DNA of 64,000 bases, from the NCBI GenBank assembly GCA_963840445.1, contig CAWIZC010000026.1:91742-155741 (forward strand). The letters are read 5' to 3'. A program made the position numbers and the translations under genes. Origin of the DNA: AWTP1-13 sp963840445 (GTDB lineage: Bacteria; Pseudomonadota; Alphaproteobacteria; Rhizobiales; Hyphomicrobiaceae). The notes beneath the pieces were generated by a model. That model saw only the letters and a list, made by a program, of their open reading frames with translations, did not search any database and was not told the origin of the DNA. Below, piece by piece: positions 51,924 through 61,114 of the stretch; within the stretch, counting starts at the first letter, position 1; every line of letters begins with the position of its first letter.

Positions 51924-52281
51924 TCAAATCAGCATCGTTGAACGGCTTTTGCACGAAAGCTGCCACCATTTCTGCGGGCATCTTAGGGACGGCGTACCCT
52001 GAAACGACGATGACCAGGACGCCTTGGCGGTGAAGCTCTTCGATAAGGTCGTAGGCCAGTTCCTTCTTGAGGTTTATATCGACCAGCGCCAACTTCGGCA
52101 TTTGTTCCGCCACTAGGCGCCTCGCTTCCCGTGTGGTCGCTGTCGGACCGATGATGCGCATTCCCAAGACTTCCAGCGCCGATCTCATGGCCTTCGCCAC
52201 GTGCCAGCTATCTTCGACGATAAGCACGGGCACGTCCTTGAGGGCTGGAACCTCCGACATCGGACTTCGCGATTGTGACAT
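51883..52281 (-). CDS. Single-domain response regulator
   Basis: A 132-residue receiver (perhaps 125 from an internal ATG). 'VLIVEDSWHVAKAMRSALEV', phosphoacceptor Asp in 'LALVDINLKKELAYDL', 'VIVVSGYAV' and the Lys in 'FVQKPFNDADL' are intact. It is the natural partner of the HWE kinase: the two genes converge and share 41 bases at their 3' ends. The C-terminal fusion of kinase and receiver common in HWE proteins is here split on opposite strands. Confidence 0.85.
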   Translation of the reverse strand: MSQSRSPMSEVPALKDVPVLIVEDSWHVAKAMRSALEVLGMRIIGPTATTREARRLVAEQMPKLALVDINLKKELAYDLIEELHRQGVLVIVVSGYAVPKMPAEMVAAFVQKPFNDADLITAIRTTAAARLH

Positions 52282-52564
52282 GCAGTTCCCGAAGAGCTAG
52301 CCTCGATATGTCCGGAGCGCAGCGCTCAGCATGCACAGACCGTGGCGATGGCCTCAAGCCGATTTTGTGCGACACAGACCTCACCACATCGACGATCCGT
52401 AGGCAATTCGACTCCCCCACGATGCCAGCAGCAGTCTGTGGCGGTCCGGTCCCGAGCCAAGAGTAACGCGCGTAACAGCAGAGCCGCTCGGCCATCGGTA
52501 GCTCCCGACCTTTGCCATTGGCGAAGGGCTGGTGGGATGAGAAGCAACCAACGGAGACTTGGAA

Positions 52565-52951
52565 ATGACAGACTCGCGGATTGCGCCCTGGATCAGTTTT
52601 GGCCTGTCGGCACTCGTTGTGCTCTTTCTAATGGCCGATGCCGCCGTAAGCATCTTTGCCCCGCACTTGCTCGCCGACGCGCAGGCCAAAGTGGGCTTGC
52701 CTTCCGAGCTCTCGCCAATGGTCGGCGGCATCATTCTCGTTTGCGCACTGTTCTTCGCGATCCCAAGAACAGCCACCATCGGAGCCATCCTCATCACAGC
52801 ATTCACCGGCGGCGCAATCTGCACCCATCTCAGGGTCGGCGAGATCGGATCGCTGCCTCAGTTTGTCTCGCTCGCCCTGGCAACCGTTGCCTGGCTGAGC
52901 CTGTGGTTCCGCGACGCAAACGTTCGAAGAGCGCTCGGATTTGGCGGCTAG
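52565..52951 (+). CDS. DoxX-like integral membrane protein
   Basis: A 128-residue protein with four predicted helices ('SFGLSALVVLFLMADAAVSI', 'VGGIILVCALFFAIPRTATI', 'AILITAFTGGAICTHLRVGE', 'FVSLALATVAWLSLWFRD'). The order, with 'PRTATIGAILITAFTGGAI.TH-R' in the centre, is typical of DoxX-like family proteins. Function is unknown in most members. GGAGACTTGGAA precedes ATG 52565. Confidence 0.75.
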   Translation: MTDSRIAPWISFGLSALVVLFLMADAAVSIFAPHLLADAQAKVGLPSELSPMVGGIILVCALFFAIPRTATIGAILITAFTGGAICTHLRVGEIGSLPQFVSLALATVAWLSLWFRDANVRRALGFGG

Positions 52952-53071
52952 TCTAGGTTTCCGCCGCGATCGGTGACAGAACGTGCACACCGGTCACGCC
53001 GACACCGACCGCTATACAAACAGGCGCACAGGCGGCTCCGCACGCCGCCCTTGCGCGTGCTGCGGCGACTG

Positions 53072-53605
53072 CTATTCGCCGAAATATTTGAGGGCGACTT
53101 GGATGCCCTCGTCGTACATCTTCTGGAAGTCGGCCTGGAACTGGTCACCACGCTTGGTACTGCGATGGAAGAACTGCGTGACGTGCCCAATCGGCGTGCG
53201 CTCCTGCCGACCGACGGCTTCGATCTCGGTCGTCGACCCCACGTCTATCAGGCCATCGAGATCGAAGTCGACCATGTAGTAGAACAGCGCATCGATGTAC
53301 ACGCCGCGCGAAGGTTCATTGCGGATGCGTAGCATCTCAGCACGATTGCCATTTGGCGCAATGTGCTCGTAACACCAGCGCCGCTCCTCGAGCCGGATGC
53401 AGCCGACAGTCAATCCATCTCTCTCTAGCCATACGCGTTCCGTCCTCGACCGACTGCGCGAAAGGGTCTCTGGATATGGCATCTTCACCGATGTCACGAG
53501 GTTGATGACCTTGCGCACGTCTTCGCGCTCGGCAGCAGTGGCGGACAGAAGCGGAACGCACAGCATAAAGCTCGCGAACAAGAAAGGCTTAGCTGACTGG
53601 AGCAT
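53072..53605 (-). CDS. Secreted protein with EF-hand-like loop, tandem copy 2
   Basis: A 177-residue protein with a signal peptide ('FLFASFMLCVPLLSATAAER'). The mature part shares its whole length with the upstream neighbour (53830-54360): 'VRKVINLVTSVKMPYPETLS', 'EERRWCYEHIAPNGNRAEML', 'DFDLDGLIDVGSTTEIEA' and C-terminal 'YDEGIQVALKYFGE'. D-x-D-x-D-G-x-x-D resembles a calcium-binding loop. One or two Cys may pair. Periplasmic; no known function. Confidence 0.65.
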   Translation of the reverse strand: MLQSAKPFLFASFMLCVPLLSATAAEREDVRKVINLVTSVKMPYPETLSRSRSRTERVWLERDGLTVGCIRLEERRWCYEHIAPNGNRAEMLRIRNEPSRGVYIDALFYYMVDFDLDGLIDVGSTTEIEAVGRQERTPIGHVTQFFHRSTKRGDQFQADFQKMYDEGIQVALKYFGE

Positions 53606-53829
53606 TGGCAAAACCCCTCGCAAAGAGCCGCGGAAAACGCAGGCGAACTCGGGCCTCGCCGTTCTCACAGGCAGAGCCCACGGTTCAACTCGGGACAGCC
53701 GTCAAGGTTCGCCGCGCACACCGATAAAGTTCATACCGGGCGCAACGTGTTGCTGGGATGCAATCCTTGGAGGGTGGGGCGGCGGCTCGCGTCGAATACC
53801 CATGCGGGCGTCCGCCGCCCGTGAAAACG

Positions 53830-54360
53830 CTATTCGCCCAGATACTTGAGTGCGACCTGAATGCCCTCATCGTACAGCTTCTGATAGTCGCTGCGAAATT
53901 GCTCGCCGCGATTGATGCCGCGGAAGAAAAATTGGCTCACTACCCCAACCGGAGCATGCGGTTGGCCATCGAGCCGGGTCGTGCTGCCGATGTCGACAGA
54001 GCCGTCCAGATCGAAGTCGTCAACATAGTGGTAGAGCTGACCGACCAGCAAGCCAGCCACTGGCTCGTTTGTGATGCGCAACATCTCAGCTCGCGCACCG
54101 ACAGGTGCAACGTGCTCGTAGCACCACCTGACCTTGTCATCGAGACGCAGGCAGGCGGCGGTTGCGCCGTTAGTGTCCAACTGAACCCGCTCGGTGCGTG
54201 ATAGATTGTTCTGCAAATTCCGTGGGAACGGCATCTTTACGCTGGATAGCAGGTTGATGACCATGCGCACCTGCTCACGTTCAGCGGCGTGCGCCGAAGT
54301 GAGCAACGTGCCGACCACGACTGCGCAGGCGAGCGTCAGAGTTCTGATGGTCCGAGACAT
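53830..54360 (-). CDS. Secreted protein with EF-hand-like loop, tandem copy 1
   Basis: A 176-residue paralogue of the preceding protein ('LACAVVVGTLLTSAHAAERE' signal; 'MVINLLSSVKMPFPRNLQNN', 'DDKVRWCYEHVAPVGARAEM', 'DFDLDGSVDIGSTTRLDG', 'YDEGIQVALKYLGE'). The two arose by tandem duplication and have diverged, mainly in the middle. Both keep the acidic loop and the C-terminal 'EGIQVALKY' segment, so those parts are likely functional. ATG 54360 is chosen because the signal peptide starts there. Confidence 0.65.
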   Translation of the reverse strand: MSRTIRTLTLACAVVVGTLLTSAHAAEREQVRMVINLLSSVKMPFPRNLQNNLSRTERVQLDTNGATAACLRLDDKVRWCYEHVAPVGARAEMLRITNEPVAGLLVGQLYHYVDDFDLDGSVDIGSTTRLDGQPHAPVGVVSQFFFRGINRGEQFRSDYQKLYDEGIQVALKYLGE

Positions 54361-54937
54361 GGAGATTCCCCTATTGTCGAAGCGGCGGCATGGAGAGGCG
54401 GCCGCCATCGCCATGGTGGCGCTCAAGTTCGTGAGCGTCTCAAGCCAACATCTCCGCCTGCTCGCAAGTTCCCGCTAGTGAAGAGGAGGAAGTACGGAGC
54501 GGCAGCGGTGTGGCATGGCCACCTCAGCGGGTCCGAGGAGTTTCCCTATCGCAGCAGAGGAATTCTAGGCTGAGCTCACGCAGACAGACTATCGCCTCAT
54601 CTGCGCAACTTTGGTTTGGGGATAAGGCTCGCGGGGCGTTCGGCGGATCTAACGGTGCGGCACTAGCCAAGCGGCTTTGGGTGGCCGCGGCCTTCGCGGG
54701 ATCGATGCCTGCATCCCGGATCGCCTTGTCTAGATCCGCGGGTGGAGGCGCTACGTCCGGCGCATGATTGCCAGCCGGGCAGCTTAGACGTCGGGAATGT
54801 GGGATGACCGAGCAGTTCGATCAACTGGACGAGCTTATCGTCACCCTGGGCGCGAGCGTGGGACGCCACGAAGATCGTCGATCTCGCTGCGCCTGCCGAC
54901 GATGCTTGAGCGCTTCCTCATCAGCGTGCCTTCCTGA
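54361..54937. other. Region without a supportable gene
   Basis: About 575 bp. Minus-strand GGAAC-N17-TGTT at 54447-54472 is a weak EcfG-like candidate upstream of the tandem secreted proteins. Open frames give no family-like sequence. Confidence 0.35.
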
Positions 54938-55609
54938 TCAGGAGGCGACCGCGGGCGCCTCCGAGGCGATCTTCGGAAGCGCATCGCGCCAGAATTCTGG
55001 CGGTTGGGCGCCTGACACACAGTACTTGCTCAGCAGCAAGAAGAACGGCACGCCCTTGATGCCCAAGCTGTATCCCTCTTCCTCCAGTCTGGTCACCGCT
55101 TTGAGGCTGTCCTCGCCAGTCAGAGCCTGCTCCACCCCCTTCGCGTCCAGCTCACATTTTTTGGCGAGATTGCGCAAAGTATCGGCTGCGCCGATATCCA
55201 ACCCTTCCTCGAAATAGCCGTGAAACAGGCGTTCGACCATGGCGTCCTGGCGACCTTGGCGGCCAGCCTCCCAGATCAGCCGGTGTGCGAGGCGAGTGTT
55301 GGGTGTGCGCTGCATCCGGTCGAAGGCGAACGCGATGCCGAGCTCGCGACCGGTCTCGGCCATCTTCAGATCGAGTTCCGCGCTGCGGGCATCGCCAAAC
55401 TTGGCGGCGCGGTAGCTCCTGCGCTCCATCCCCCCAGCGGGCATTTCCGGGTTGAGCTCGAACGGGCGCCAGGAAAGGCTGATGTGCCCTGTCACGCTTG
55501 GGCTGAGCTCGGCAAGTGCGGCTTCCAGCCGGCGCTTGCCCACAAAGCACCAAGGGCAGATCACGTCCGAGTACACGGTGATGGGGATCGGGTCGACCAC
55601 GGGCACCAT
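54938..55609 (-). CDS. DsbA family oxidoreductase (FrnE type)
   Basis: A 223-residue thioredoxin-fold protein without signal peptide. The redox motif is 'ITVYSDVICPWCFVGKRRLE' (C-P-W-C), and 'NTRLAHRLIWEAG', 'LFHGYFEEGLDIGAADTLRN' and 'KGVPFFLL' (cis-Pro loop) match the cytoplasmic FrnE-like dithiol-disulfide isomerases. It stands alone, convergent with nothing, and is divergent from the MFS gene. Confidence 0.88.
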   Translation of the reverse strand: MVPVVDPIPITVYSDVICPWCFVGKRRLEAALAELSPSVTGHISLSWRPFELNPEMPAGGMERRSYRAAKFGDARSAELDLKMAETGRELGIAFAFDRMQRTPNTRLAHRLIWEAGRQGRQDAMVERLFHGYFEEGLDIGAADTLRNLAKKCELDAKGVEQALTGEDSLKAVTRLEEEGYSLGIKGVPFFLLLSKYCVSGAQPPEFWRDALPKIASEAPAVAS

Positions 55610-55687
55610 CTTGCTGGTTGATGTGCCATATTAGATGGAGCGCCGCCCAGAGGATAGGAGTGGCACCAAAATAGGGGGAAACTTCTT

Positions 55688-56917
55688 TTGCCTGAGCGGA
55701 TCGACAGCCGAGAATCGTGGCTGATTACGCTGGCTGCCCTCTTTGTCGCCTCAGTGAGCCTCGGTGCTCCCTACGTGGTGGTTGTTGCCCTCAAGCCTAT
55801 TGCTGAAGAGCTCGGCGGCTTGCGGTCCGTCCCATCAGGCGCCATGTCGTTGGCTATGCTTGGCACGGGAGTCGGCGGTCTCGCCATGGGTTGGGTGGCT
55901 GAGCGTGTCGGTGTCCGGGCCGTGGTGATGTTCGGCGCCGTCATGGTGTGCGCCGGCCTTGCTCTGTCGTCGCGCGGCGAGGTCTGGCAGCTCTACGTCG
56001 GCCACGGACTTCTGATCGGCCTAATCGGCAACAGCGCCATCAACGCGCCCCTCTACATCTATGTCACCAAGTGGTTCGAGCGTCGCCGCGGGACCGCCCT
56101 AGCGCTGATCGCCAGTGGGCCGAATGTGGCGGGCGCGTTCTGGCCGCCGTTGTTCGAGCGCGCCATCGCCGCTTATGGCTGGCGCCAGACCATGGTCACT
56201 TTCGGGCTTGTGGTCGTAGGCATCGTAGTGCCACTGGCCGCACTCTTCCTGCGACCGCCTCCGGACGCGCCCAAGTCCGCGGTCGCAGCAGGGGCGGCTG
56301 CAGCGAAGGCACGAGTGCTCGAACTGCCGCCCAACGCCGCATTCGCGCTGTTGGCGGGCGCCTCGTTCCTATGCTGCATACCCATGGCAATGCCGGCAGC
56401 GCACGTGATCGCGCTGTGCGGCGATCTCGGCATGACGCCGGCAAAAGGTGCGGCCATGCTGACCGTGATGCTGGTATGTGCCTTCACCGCCCGGCAGCTG
56501 TGGGGGTGGCTGTCGGACAGCGTCGGCGGGCTGTTGACGTTGCTGGTCGGTTCGCTGGCGCAGACCGTAGCTATCGCCGGCTTTATGATTACCCAGGATG
56601 AAGCGGGACTGTTTGCCGTGGCCGGTGCCTTCGGGTTCGGCTTCAGCGGGCTGATCCCGGCCTACATCCTGACCGCCAGGCAGCTGTTCCCTGCACACGA
56701 GGCGAGCTGGCGCATCCCCACGTTGCTTCTCACCGGCATGTCGGGTATGGCGGCGGGAAGCTGGCTCGCCGGAGTGATCTATGACCATTACGGCTTCTAC
56801 GCGCCGGCATTCGCCACCGGCCTCGCGTTCAACATCGCTAACTTCGCCATCATCGCCGGCCTCGTCGTCCTCTGGCGCGGGACACTAACGCACCGGGCCA
56901 CGGCGCGTGTCCCTTAG
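55688..56917 (+). CDS. MFS transporter
   Basis: A 409-residue major facilitator with 12 predicted helices. The loop 2-3 signature region reads 'GWVAERVGVRAVVMFGAVMV', the N-terminal part 'ASVSLGAPYVVVVALKPIAE' and the loop 8-9 region 'LWGWLSDSVGGLLTLLVGS'. It resembles oxalate/formate or monocarboxylate-type carriers, but the substrate is not determinable. TTG 55688 is used, with GGGGG upstream. The ABC operon follows ~140 bp later on the same strand; cotranscription is uncertain. Confidence 0.85.
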   Translation: MPERIDSRESWLITLAALFVASVSLGAPYVVVVALKPIAEELGGLRSVPSGAMSLAMLGTGVGGLAMGWVAERVGVRAVVMFGAVMVCAGLALSSRGEVWQLYVGHGLLIGLIGNSAINAPLYIYVTKWFERRRGTALALIASGPNVAGAFWPPLFERAIAAYGWRQTMVTFGLVVVGIVVPLAALFLRPPPDAPKSAVAAGAAAAKARVLELPPNAAFALLAGASFLCCIPMAMPAAHVIALCGDLGMTPAKGAAMLTVMLVCAFTARQLWGWLSDSVGGLLTLLVGSLAQTVAIAGFMITQDEAGLFAVAGAFGFGFSGLIPAYILTARQLFPAHEASWRIPTLLLTGMSGMAAGSWLAGVIYDHYGFYAPAFATGLAFNIANFAIIAGLVVLWRGTLTHRATARVP

Positions 56918-57060
56918 CTTGTCCAGCATGCGACAGAAACGGCACCGTGAAACAAGCGCGCTGTGGGACGCAACGGAGCTTTTCGCTGAACTCTTGCAGC
57001 TTGCCAGCCGCCTAGGTGGGGTGCAGATTGATCGTGCGAGCGTGGGTTCTCGCCACGCCT

Positions 57061-58011
57061 ATGGTTCGAACTACAATAGAAATGCCACCATCGAGCACAC
57101 TCAAGGTACGGCGCAGGCGCGCAGGCTTGGTGTACGCGGATCCCTCGTTCGCATTTCTGCTGAACGCACCCGCTTTGATCGCGATTGTACTGCTCGTTGG
57201 CTATCCTATCGCCTACTCCGCCTGGATCAGCCTGCACAAGTACAACCTCAAGCGGCCACGTGTCTTCGACTTCGTCGGGTTCGACAACTACCTCAATCTC
57301 TTCCAGTCGGATGAGTTCAGGTCTGCCCTGTGGATCACGGTCGTGTTCACCACGCTGGTTGTTCCGCTGGTGGTCATTCTTGGGATCCTGTTTGCGCTCT
57401 TGCTCAATGAGAAGTTTCCCGGCTGCGGCTTCGTGCGCGCCCTGATCTTGTTGCCGTGGGCAATCCCGCCGGTCGTCAATGGGCTGATGTGGCAGTGGAT
57501 ATACGACTCCAAGGTTGGAGCCTTGAATGGCGCCCTCGTGGGCCTCGGTCTGATTACCGAGTACAAGGGATGGCTCTCGAGTCCGACCTCGGCGCTTATG
57601 GCACTGGTCTGGGCCGACGTCTGGAACATGGTGCCGTTGTCTGTGATCCTCTTGCTTGCAGCACTGCAACGTGTCCCTCCGGACCTATATGATGCGGCAC
57701 GCGTAGACGGCGGCAACGCGCTCCAGCAATTCCTCTACGTCACGATGCCATGGCTGGCGCAACCGCTGCTGATCGTTCTCATCCTGCAAACCATGTCCGC
57801 GATCCGCGCGTTCGATGTCATCTATGTCCTCACCGCCGGTGGTCCCGGGACTGCCACCACGACGCTGTCGTGGAAGACGTATCTCACAACATTCGACAGC
57901 CTCGATTTCGGGATGGGCAACGCGTACGCCTATACGATCAGTCTGATCACTTTTGCACTCGCACTCGTCTACTTCCGCATCCTTTATCGAAGGGGCGAGT
58001 TCGAGACATGA
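57061..58011 (+). CDS. ABC sugar transporter permease (MalF/UgpA type)
   Basis: A ~316-residue inner-membrane permease with six helices ('APALIAIVLLVGYPIAYSAW' first) and the EAA loop 'YDAARVDGGNALQQFLYVTM' that contacts the ATPase. The start is uncertain (ATG 57061 or 57082; no ribosome-binding site at either). It overlaps the next permease gene by four bases (ATGA). With the second permease and the binding protein it forms a CUT1-type importer. Confidence 0.87.
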   Translation: MVRTTIEMPPSSTLKVRRRRAGLVYADPSFAFLLNAPALIAIVLLVGYPIAYSAWISLHKYNLKRPRVFDFVGFDNYLNLFQSDEFRSALWITVVFTTLVVPLVVILGILFALLLNEKFPGCGFVRALILLPWAIPPVVNGLMWQWIYDSKVGALNGALVGLGLITEYKGWLSSPTSALMALVWADVWNMVPLSVILLLAALQRVPPDLYDAARVDGGNALQQFLYVTMPWLAQPLLIVLILQTMSAIRAFDVIYVLTAGGPGTATTTLSWKTYLTTFDSLDFGMGNAYAYTISLITFALALVYFRILYRRGEFET

Positions 58012-58904
58012 CGCGGCGCATCTGGTTTAGCAGGCGAGGGCTGCGATCACGCGGGCGGGTCTGCCTTCTGATGCTCGGCGGAGCCTTGGTCGTGATCTTC
58101 ATTCTGGCTCCGTTCTCGTGGCTTGCGCTCACGAGCTTCATGCACGAGCGCGAAGCACTCACGGTTCCACCGCAATGGATTCCGAAGAACGCCACTTTGG
58201 ATAACTACCGGACGTTCTTCTTTCCCTCGGGAACCCGGGCGGTCGTGGGTAGCCGTGCGGCCGAACAGACGCTGCCAAGCATGGTCAATTCGCTGATCGC
58301 GGCGGGCGGCACGGCGCTCATCAATGTGCTGCTCGGCTCGCTCGCCGGTTATAGCCTCGCGCGAATTCGATTTCCCGCTCAGACCTCGCTGTTGCTGCTC
58401 TACGTCGGCTCACGCATGGTGCCCGGCGTTGCGCTCATCGTGCCCCTCTACCTGACCATCAAGACATATGGGCTGCTCGACAACGTCGCGGCGCTCATCA
58501 TCACCTACCTGACATTCACGCTGCCCTTCACGATCTGGCTCCTGAAGAACTATTTCCAGAGCATCCCTCGCGATCTGGAAGAAGCGGCGCTCGTCGACGG
58601 TTGCACCTGGTCCCAAATGTTGGTGCGCGTGCTCCTGCCGGTCGCGACACCCGGCTTGGTTGCGGCGGCCATGTTTGCGTTCATGACGGCATGGAATGAC
58701 TATCTGTTCGCAGTCATTCTCACGAGCACGATCGCTTCCAAGACACTGCCCGTGGTCGTGGCGGGCTTCGCAACGGACGTGACGACCGAACGGACGCTGA
58801 TGGCCGCCAGCGGTGTTCTGGCCGTGATACCGCCGCTCGTGCTCGCCTTCATGTTTCAGCGAATGATTGTGCAGGGACTGACGAGTGGAGCGGTGAAAGG
58901 ATGA
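58008..58904 (+). CDS. ABC sugar transporter permease (MalG/UgpE type)
   Basis: A 298-residue permease with six helices. The EAA loop reads 'LEEAALVDGCTWSQMLVRVL' and the MalG-type features 'VNSLIAAGGTALINVLLGSL', 'AMFAFMTAWNDYLFAVILT' are clear. Its start overlaps the stop of the first permease, so the two are translationally coupled and form a heterodimer. The ATPase gene is not in this operon, as often found when a shared MsmK/UgpC-type ATPase serves several importers. Confidence 0.88.
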   Translation: MTRRIWFSRRGLRSRGRVCLLMLGGALVVIFILAPFSWLALTSFMHEREALTVPPQWIPKNATLDNYRTFFFPSGTRAVVGSRAAEQTLPSMVNSLIAAGGTALINVLLGSLAGYSLARIRFPAQTSLLLLYVGSRMVPGVALIVPLYLTIKTYGLLDNVAALIITYLTFTLPFTIWLLKNYFQSIPRDLEEAALVDGCTWSQMLVRVLLPVATPGLVAAAMFAFMTAWNDYLFAVILTSTIASKTLPVVVAGFATDVTTERTLMAASGVLAVIPPLVLAFMFQRMIVQGLTSGAVKG

Positions 58905-58958
58905 GGTCGGGAGGCTGCCCTTCCGTCTTCGGGTCGATGATCAACAAGGAGTAGCACC

Positions 58959-60302
58959 ATGACGACACTGCGCACATCGAGGCGAGAGCTCTCTCGCCGC
59001 GGGTTCATGAGAACGGCAGCGGCGGCTGGCGCCGGTCTCTGCCTCGCCGGACCAGGCTTGATCGGCCGCGCGTCGGCACAACAAGCAACGGTTACGTTTG
59101 CGGGGTGGGCGTTTGAACCTCAGGTCGTCGAGGCAAACGTCAAAGTGTTCATGGATCAAAACAAGGATCTGCTCGTCAAATACACGCCGCTCGATCTACA
59201 GCTCTACAACGAGAAAATGATTGCGCTGTTCAATGCAGGCACGGAGCCCGACTGCTTCTACGTGCGCGATTCCAATCTCGGCGCCTGGGTCGAGGCCGGC
59301 TGGGTGCAGCCGATTGATGGACTGCCAAAGCTCGACGAGCTCAACAAGGATATCTTTCCTTTCAACCTGGATGCCATGTCCTACAAGGGCAAGCAGTATG
59401 GGACCCCTTACTACGGCGACATCTACGTCTACATGTACGACAAGAGCTCGCTGCAAAAAGCCAATGTGAGCAAAGTCCCGGTTACCCTCGACGATCTCAA
59501 GGCGGCTGCGCTGGAAGTGAAGAAGGCCGGGATCGAGAAGTACCCCATCCTGAAAGGTTTCAAGACCAACGTCGATGGTCTGTCCGAATTCTGGTCGATG
59601 GTCTTCGCCTCTGGGGGAAGCTTGTTCGACAAGAACATGGACCCCGTTTTCCCCAACGAGGACAAGACGGCGGTCGCCGTGTTGGAGTGGCTCGTCGAAG
59701 CCATGCACAGTTGGGAGATCCTCGACCCCAAGGGCCTGGAACTCGACGAGACGCAAGCGCGCGACGCGTTCCTGAGCGGGCAGGGCGTGTTCACATCCAA
59801 CGTCGGCAATGTCATGCCGAGAGCCAACAATCCGCAACATTCCAAGCGCGCGGGTAACGTCAGACAGATGAAGTTCCCAGGGCTCAAGGATGTCGGTCGG
59901 GGACCGATGGGCTGGTCGCGGCTCTATTGCATCGGTTCCAAGACGAAGATGAAGGATGCGGCCTGGAGGCTGATCTACTACATGGGCGGCAAGGACGCGA
60001 ACGGGCAGTACGTCACCGCCAAGGACTGGTATCTCAAGTACGGCGTCGGATATGCGTTCAAGTCGATGGACAAGGACGCCGACATTGTCGCGGCTCAGCA
60101 GCAGGCGGGATACGAGCCCGACATCCGCGGGCAGCAGTACGACACCGCCAAGGGCCGCGAGAACATCAAGGCGCCATGGTACAATGACTGGGACCGCTTC
60201 ACCCAGGCCCAGATTCAGAACGCGCTGCTGCGCCAGATCAAGCCGCTCGAAGCTCTGCAGGCCTCTGCCAAGAAGGCTCAGGACCTGAAGAAAGCTGGCT
60301 GA
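58959..60302 (+). CDS. ABC transporter extracellular solute-binding protein (family 1)
   Basis: A 447-residue periplasmic binding protein. The N-terminus is a twin-arginine signal ('ELSRRGFMRTAAAAGAGLCL', with SRRGFM and cleavage after 'ASA'). The mature part has the family-1 pattern 'VTFAGWAFEPQVVEANVKVF', 'LNKDIFPFNLDAMSYKGKQY' and 'GTPYYGDIYVYMYDKSSLQK'. Export in folded form suggests cytoplasmic folding, without naming a cofactor. It probably binds a sugar or polyol; the ligand cannot be read. Confidence 0.87.
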   Translation: MTTLRTSRRELSRRGFMRTAAAAGAGLCLAGPGLIGRASAQQATVTFAGWAFEPQVVEANVKVFMDQNKDLLVKYTPLDLQLYNEKMIALFNAGTEPDCFYVRDSNLGAWVEAGWVQPIDGLPKLDELNKDIFPFNLDAMSYKGKQYGTPYYGDIYVYMYDKSSLQKANVSKVPVTLDDLKAAALEVKKAGIEKYPILKGFKTNVDGLSEFWSMVFASGGSLFDKNMDPVFPNEDKTAVAVLEWLVEAMHSWEILDPKGLELDETQARDAFLSGQGVFTSNVGNVMPRANNPQHSKRAGNVRQMKFPGLKDVGRGPMGWSRLYCIGSKTKMKDAAWRLIYYMGGKDANGQYVTAKDWYLKYGVGYAFKSMDKDADIVAAQQQAGYEPDIRGQQYDTAKGRENIKAPWYNDWDRFTQAQIQNALLRQIKPLEALQASAKKAQDLKKAG

Positions 60303-60329
60303 ACCGCAAATCGGATTGTCAGGTGCCGC

Positions 60330-61082
60330 ATGCATGTCGTCGAACGCGAAGGCAGTTCACCCACGGTCGTTTGTGTCCACGGGTATTGCCAATCTTCCGC
60401 TTATTGGGAACCGACGCTGGAGCGTCTATCCCTGGACGGTGTGCATGGGATAGCCGTCGATCTACCCGGCTTTGCCGCTTCGGCGGCGGAGCCGGGCCCA
60501 TACACCATGGAAGGCCTTGCGGATGCATTGGCTGGATTTTTGGATTCGAGGCGCTTGGAGCGCATCGTTCTGGTTGGCGGTTCGATGGGTGGCGTCGTTG
60601 CTCAGCATTTCGTATTGCGGCACCCAGGGCGCGTGTCCCGGCTGCTGCTGGTTGCCACTGGCGCATATACGGCCGATCCTCAAACCGCACTCACCAAGGC
60701 CGATGCGATGGAGAAGGGAGCCTGGGATGAGACGACTGTCACACCGATCGTAAATGGCTTCTTCCGTAAGCCACCGCCCGCTTCGGAAGTTGTGCGGCTG
60801 CGGGGCATCGCCATGATGACGAGCAAGACGGCGGCGATCGAGGCCGCCCGTTCAAATGCGAAGTCGCGCACGCTTGAGCGACTTTGCGACATCAAGGTAC
60901 CCACGCTCATCATCCAGGGCCGGCACGATCGCGCACGTACACCCGAGCATGGCGCCGAGATGCGGGATCGAATTGCTGGGGCGCACCTCGAGATCCTCGA
61001 GGGCTCAGGGCACACACCCCACTTGGAAGAGCCCGACGCCTTTCATCGCCTGGCCATGCCCTTCCTTCTTGGCGGCCGCTAA
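60330..61082 (+). CDS. Alpha/beta hydrolase
   Basis: A 250-residue alpha/beta-hydrolase. The oxyanion region 'VVCVHGYCQSSAYWEP', nucleophile elbow 'LVGGSMGGVVAQH' (Ser), acid in 'IIQGRHDRARTPEH' and His in 'EGSGHTPHLEEPDAF' make a complete triad. It begins 27 bases after the binding-protein gene and is probably in the same operon, so it may hydrolyse an ester or lactone brought in by the importer. Confidence 0.85.
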   Translation: MHVVEREGSSPTVVCVHGYCQSSAYWEPTLERLSLDGVHGIAVDLPGFAASAAEPGPYTMEGLADALAGFLDSRRLERIVLVGGSMGGVVAQHFVLRHPGRVSRLLLVATGAYTADPQTALTKADAMEKGAWDETTVTPIVNGFFRKPPPASEVVRLRGIAMMTSKTAAIEAARSNAKSRTLERLCDIKVPTLIIQGRHDRARTPEHGAEMRDRIAGAHLEILEGSGHTPHLEEPDAFHRLAMPFLLGGR

Positions 61083-61114
61083 CTTCAACAAACCTCGCGA
61101 GGATGCCCTTGGTG

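Noticed and set aside
56879..56887. GGGACACTA as another palindromic-element arm
   Set aside because: Nine bases inside the MFS coding sequence with no partner arm nearby; probably chance.
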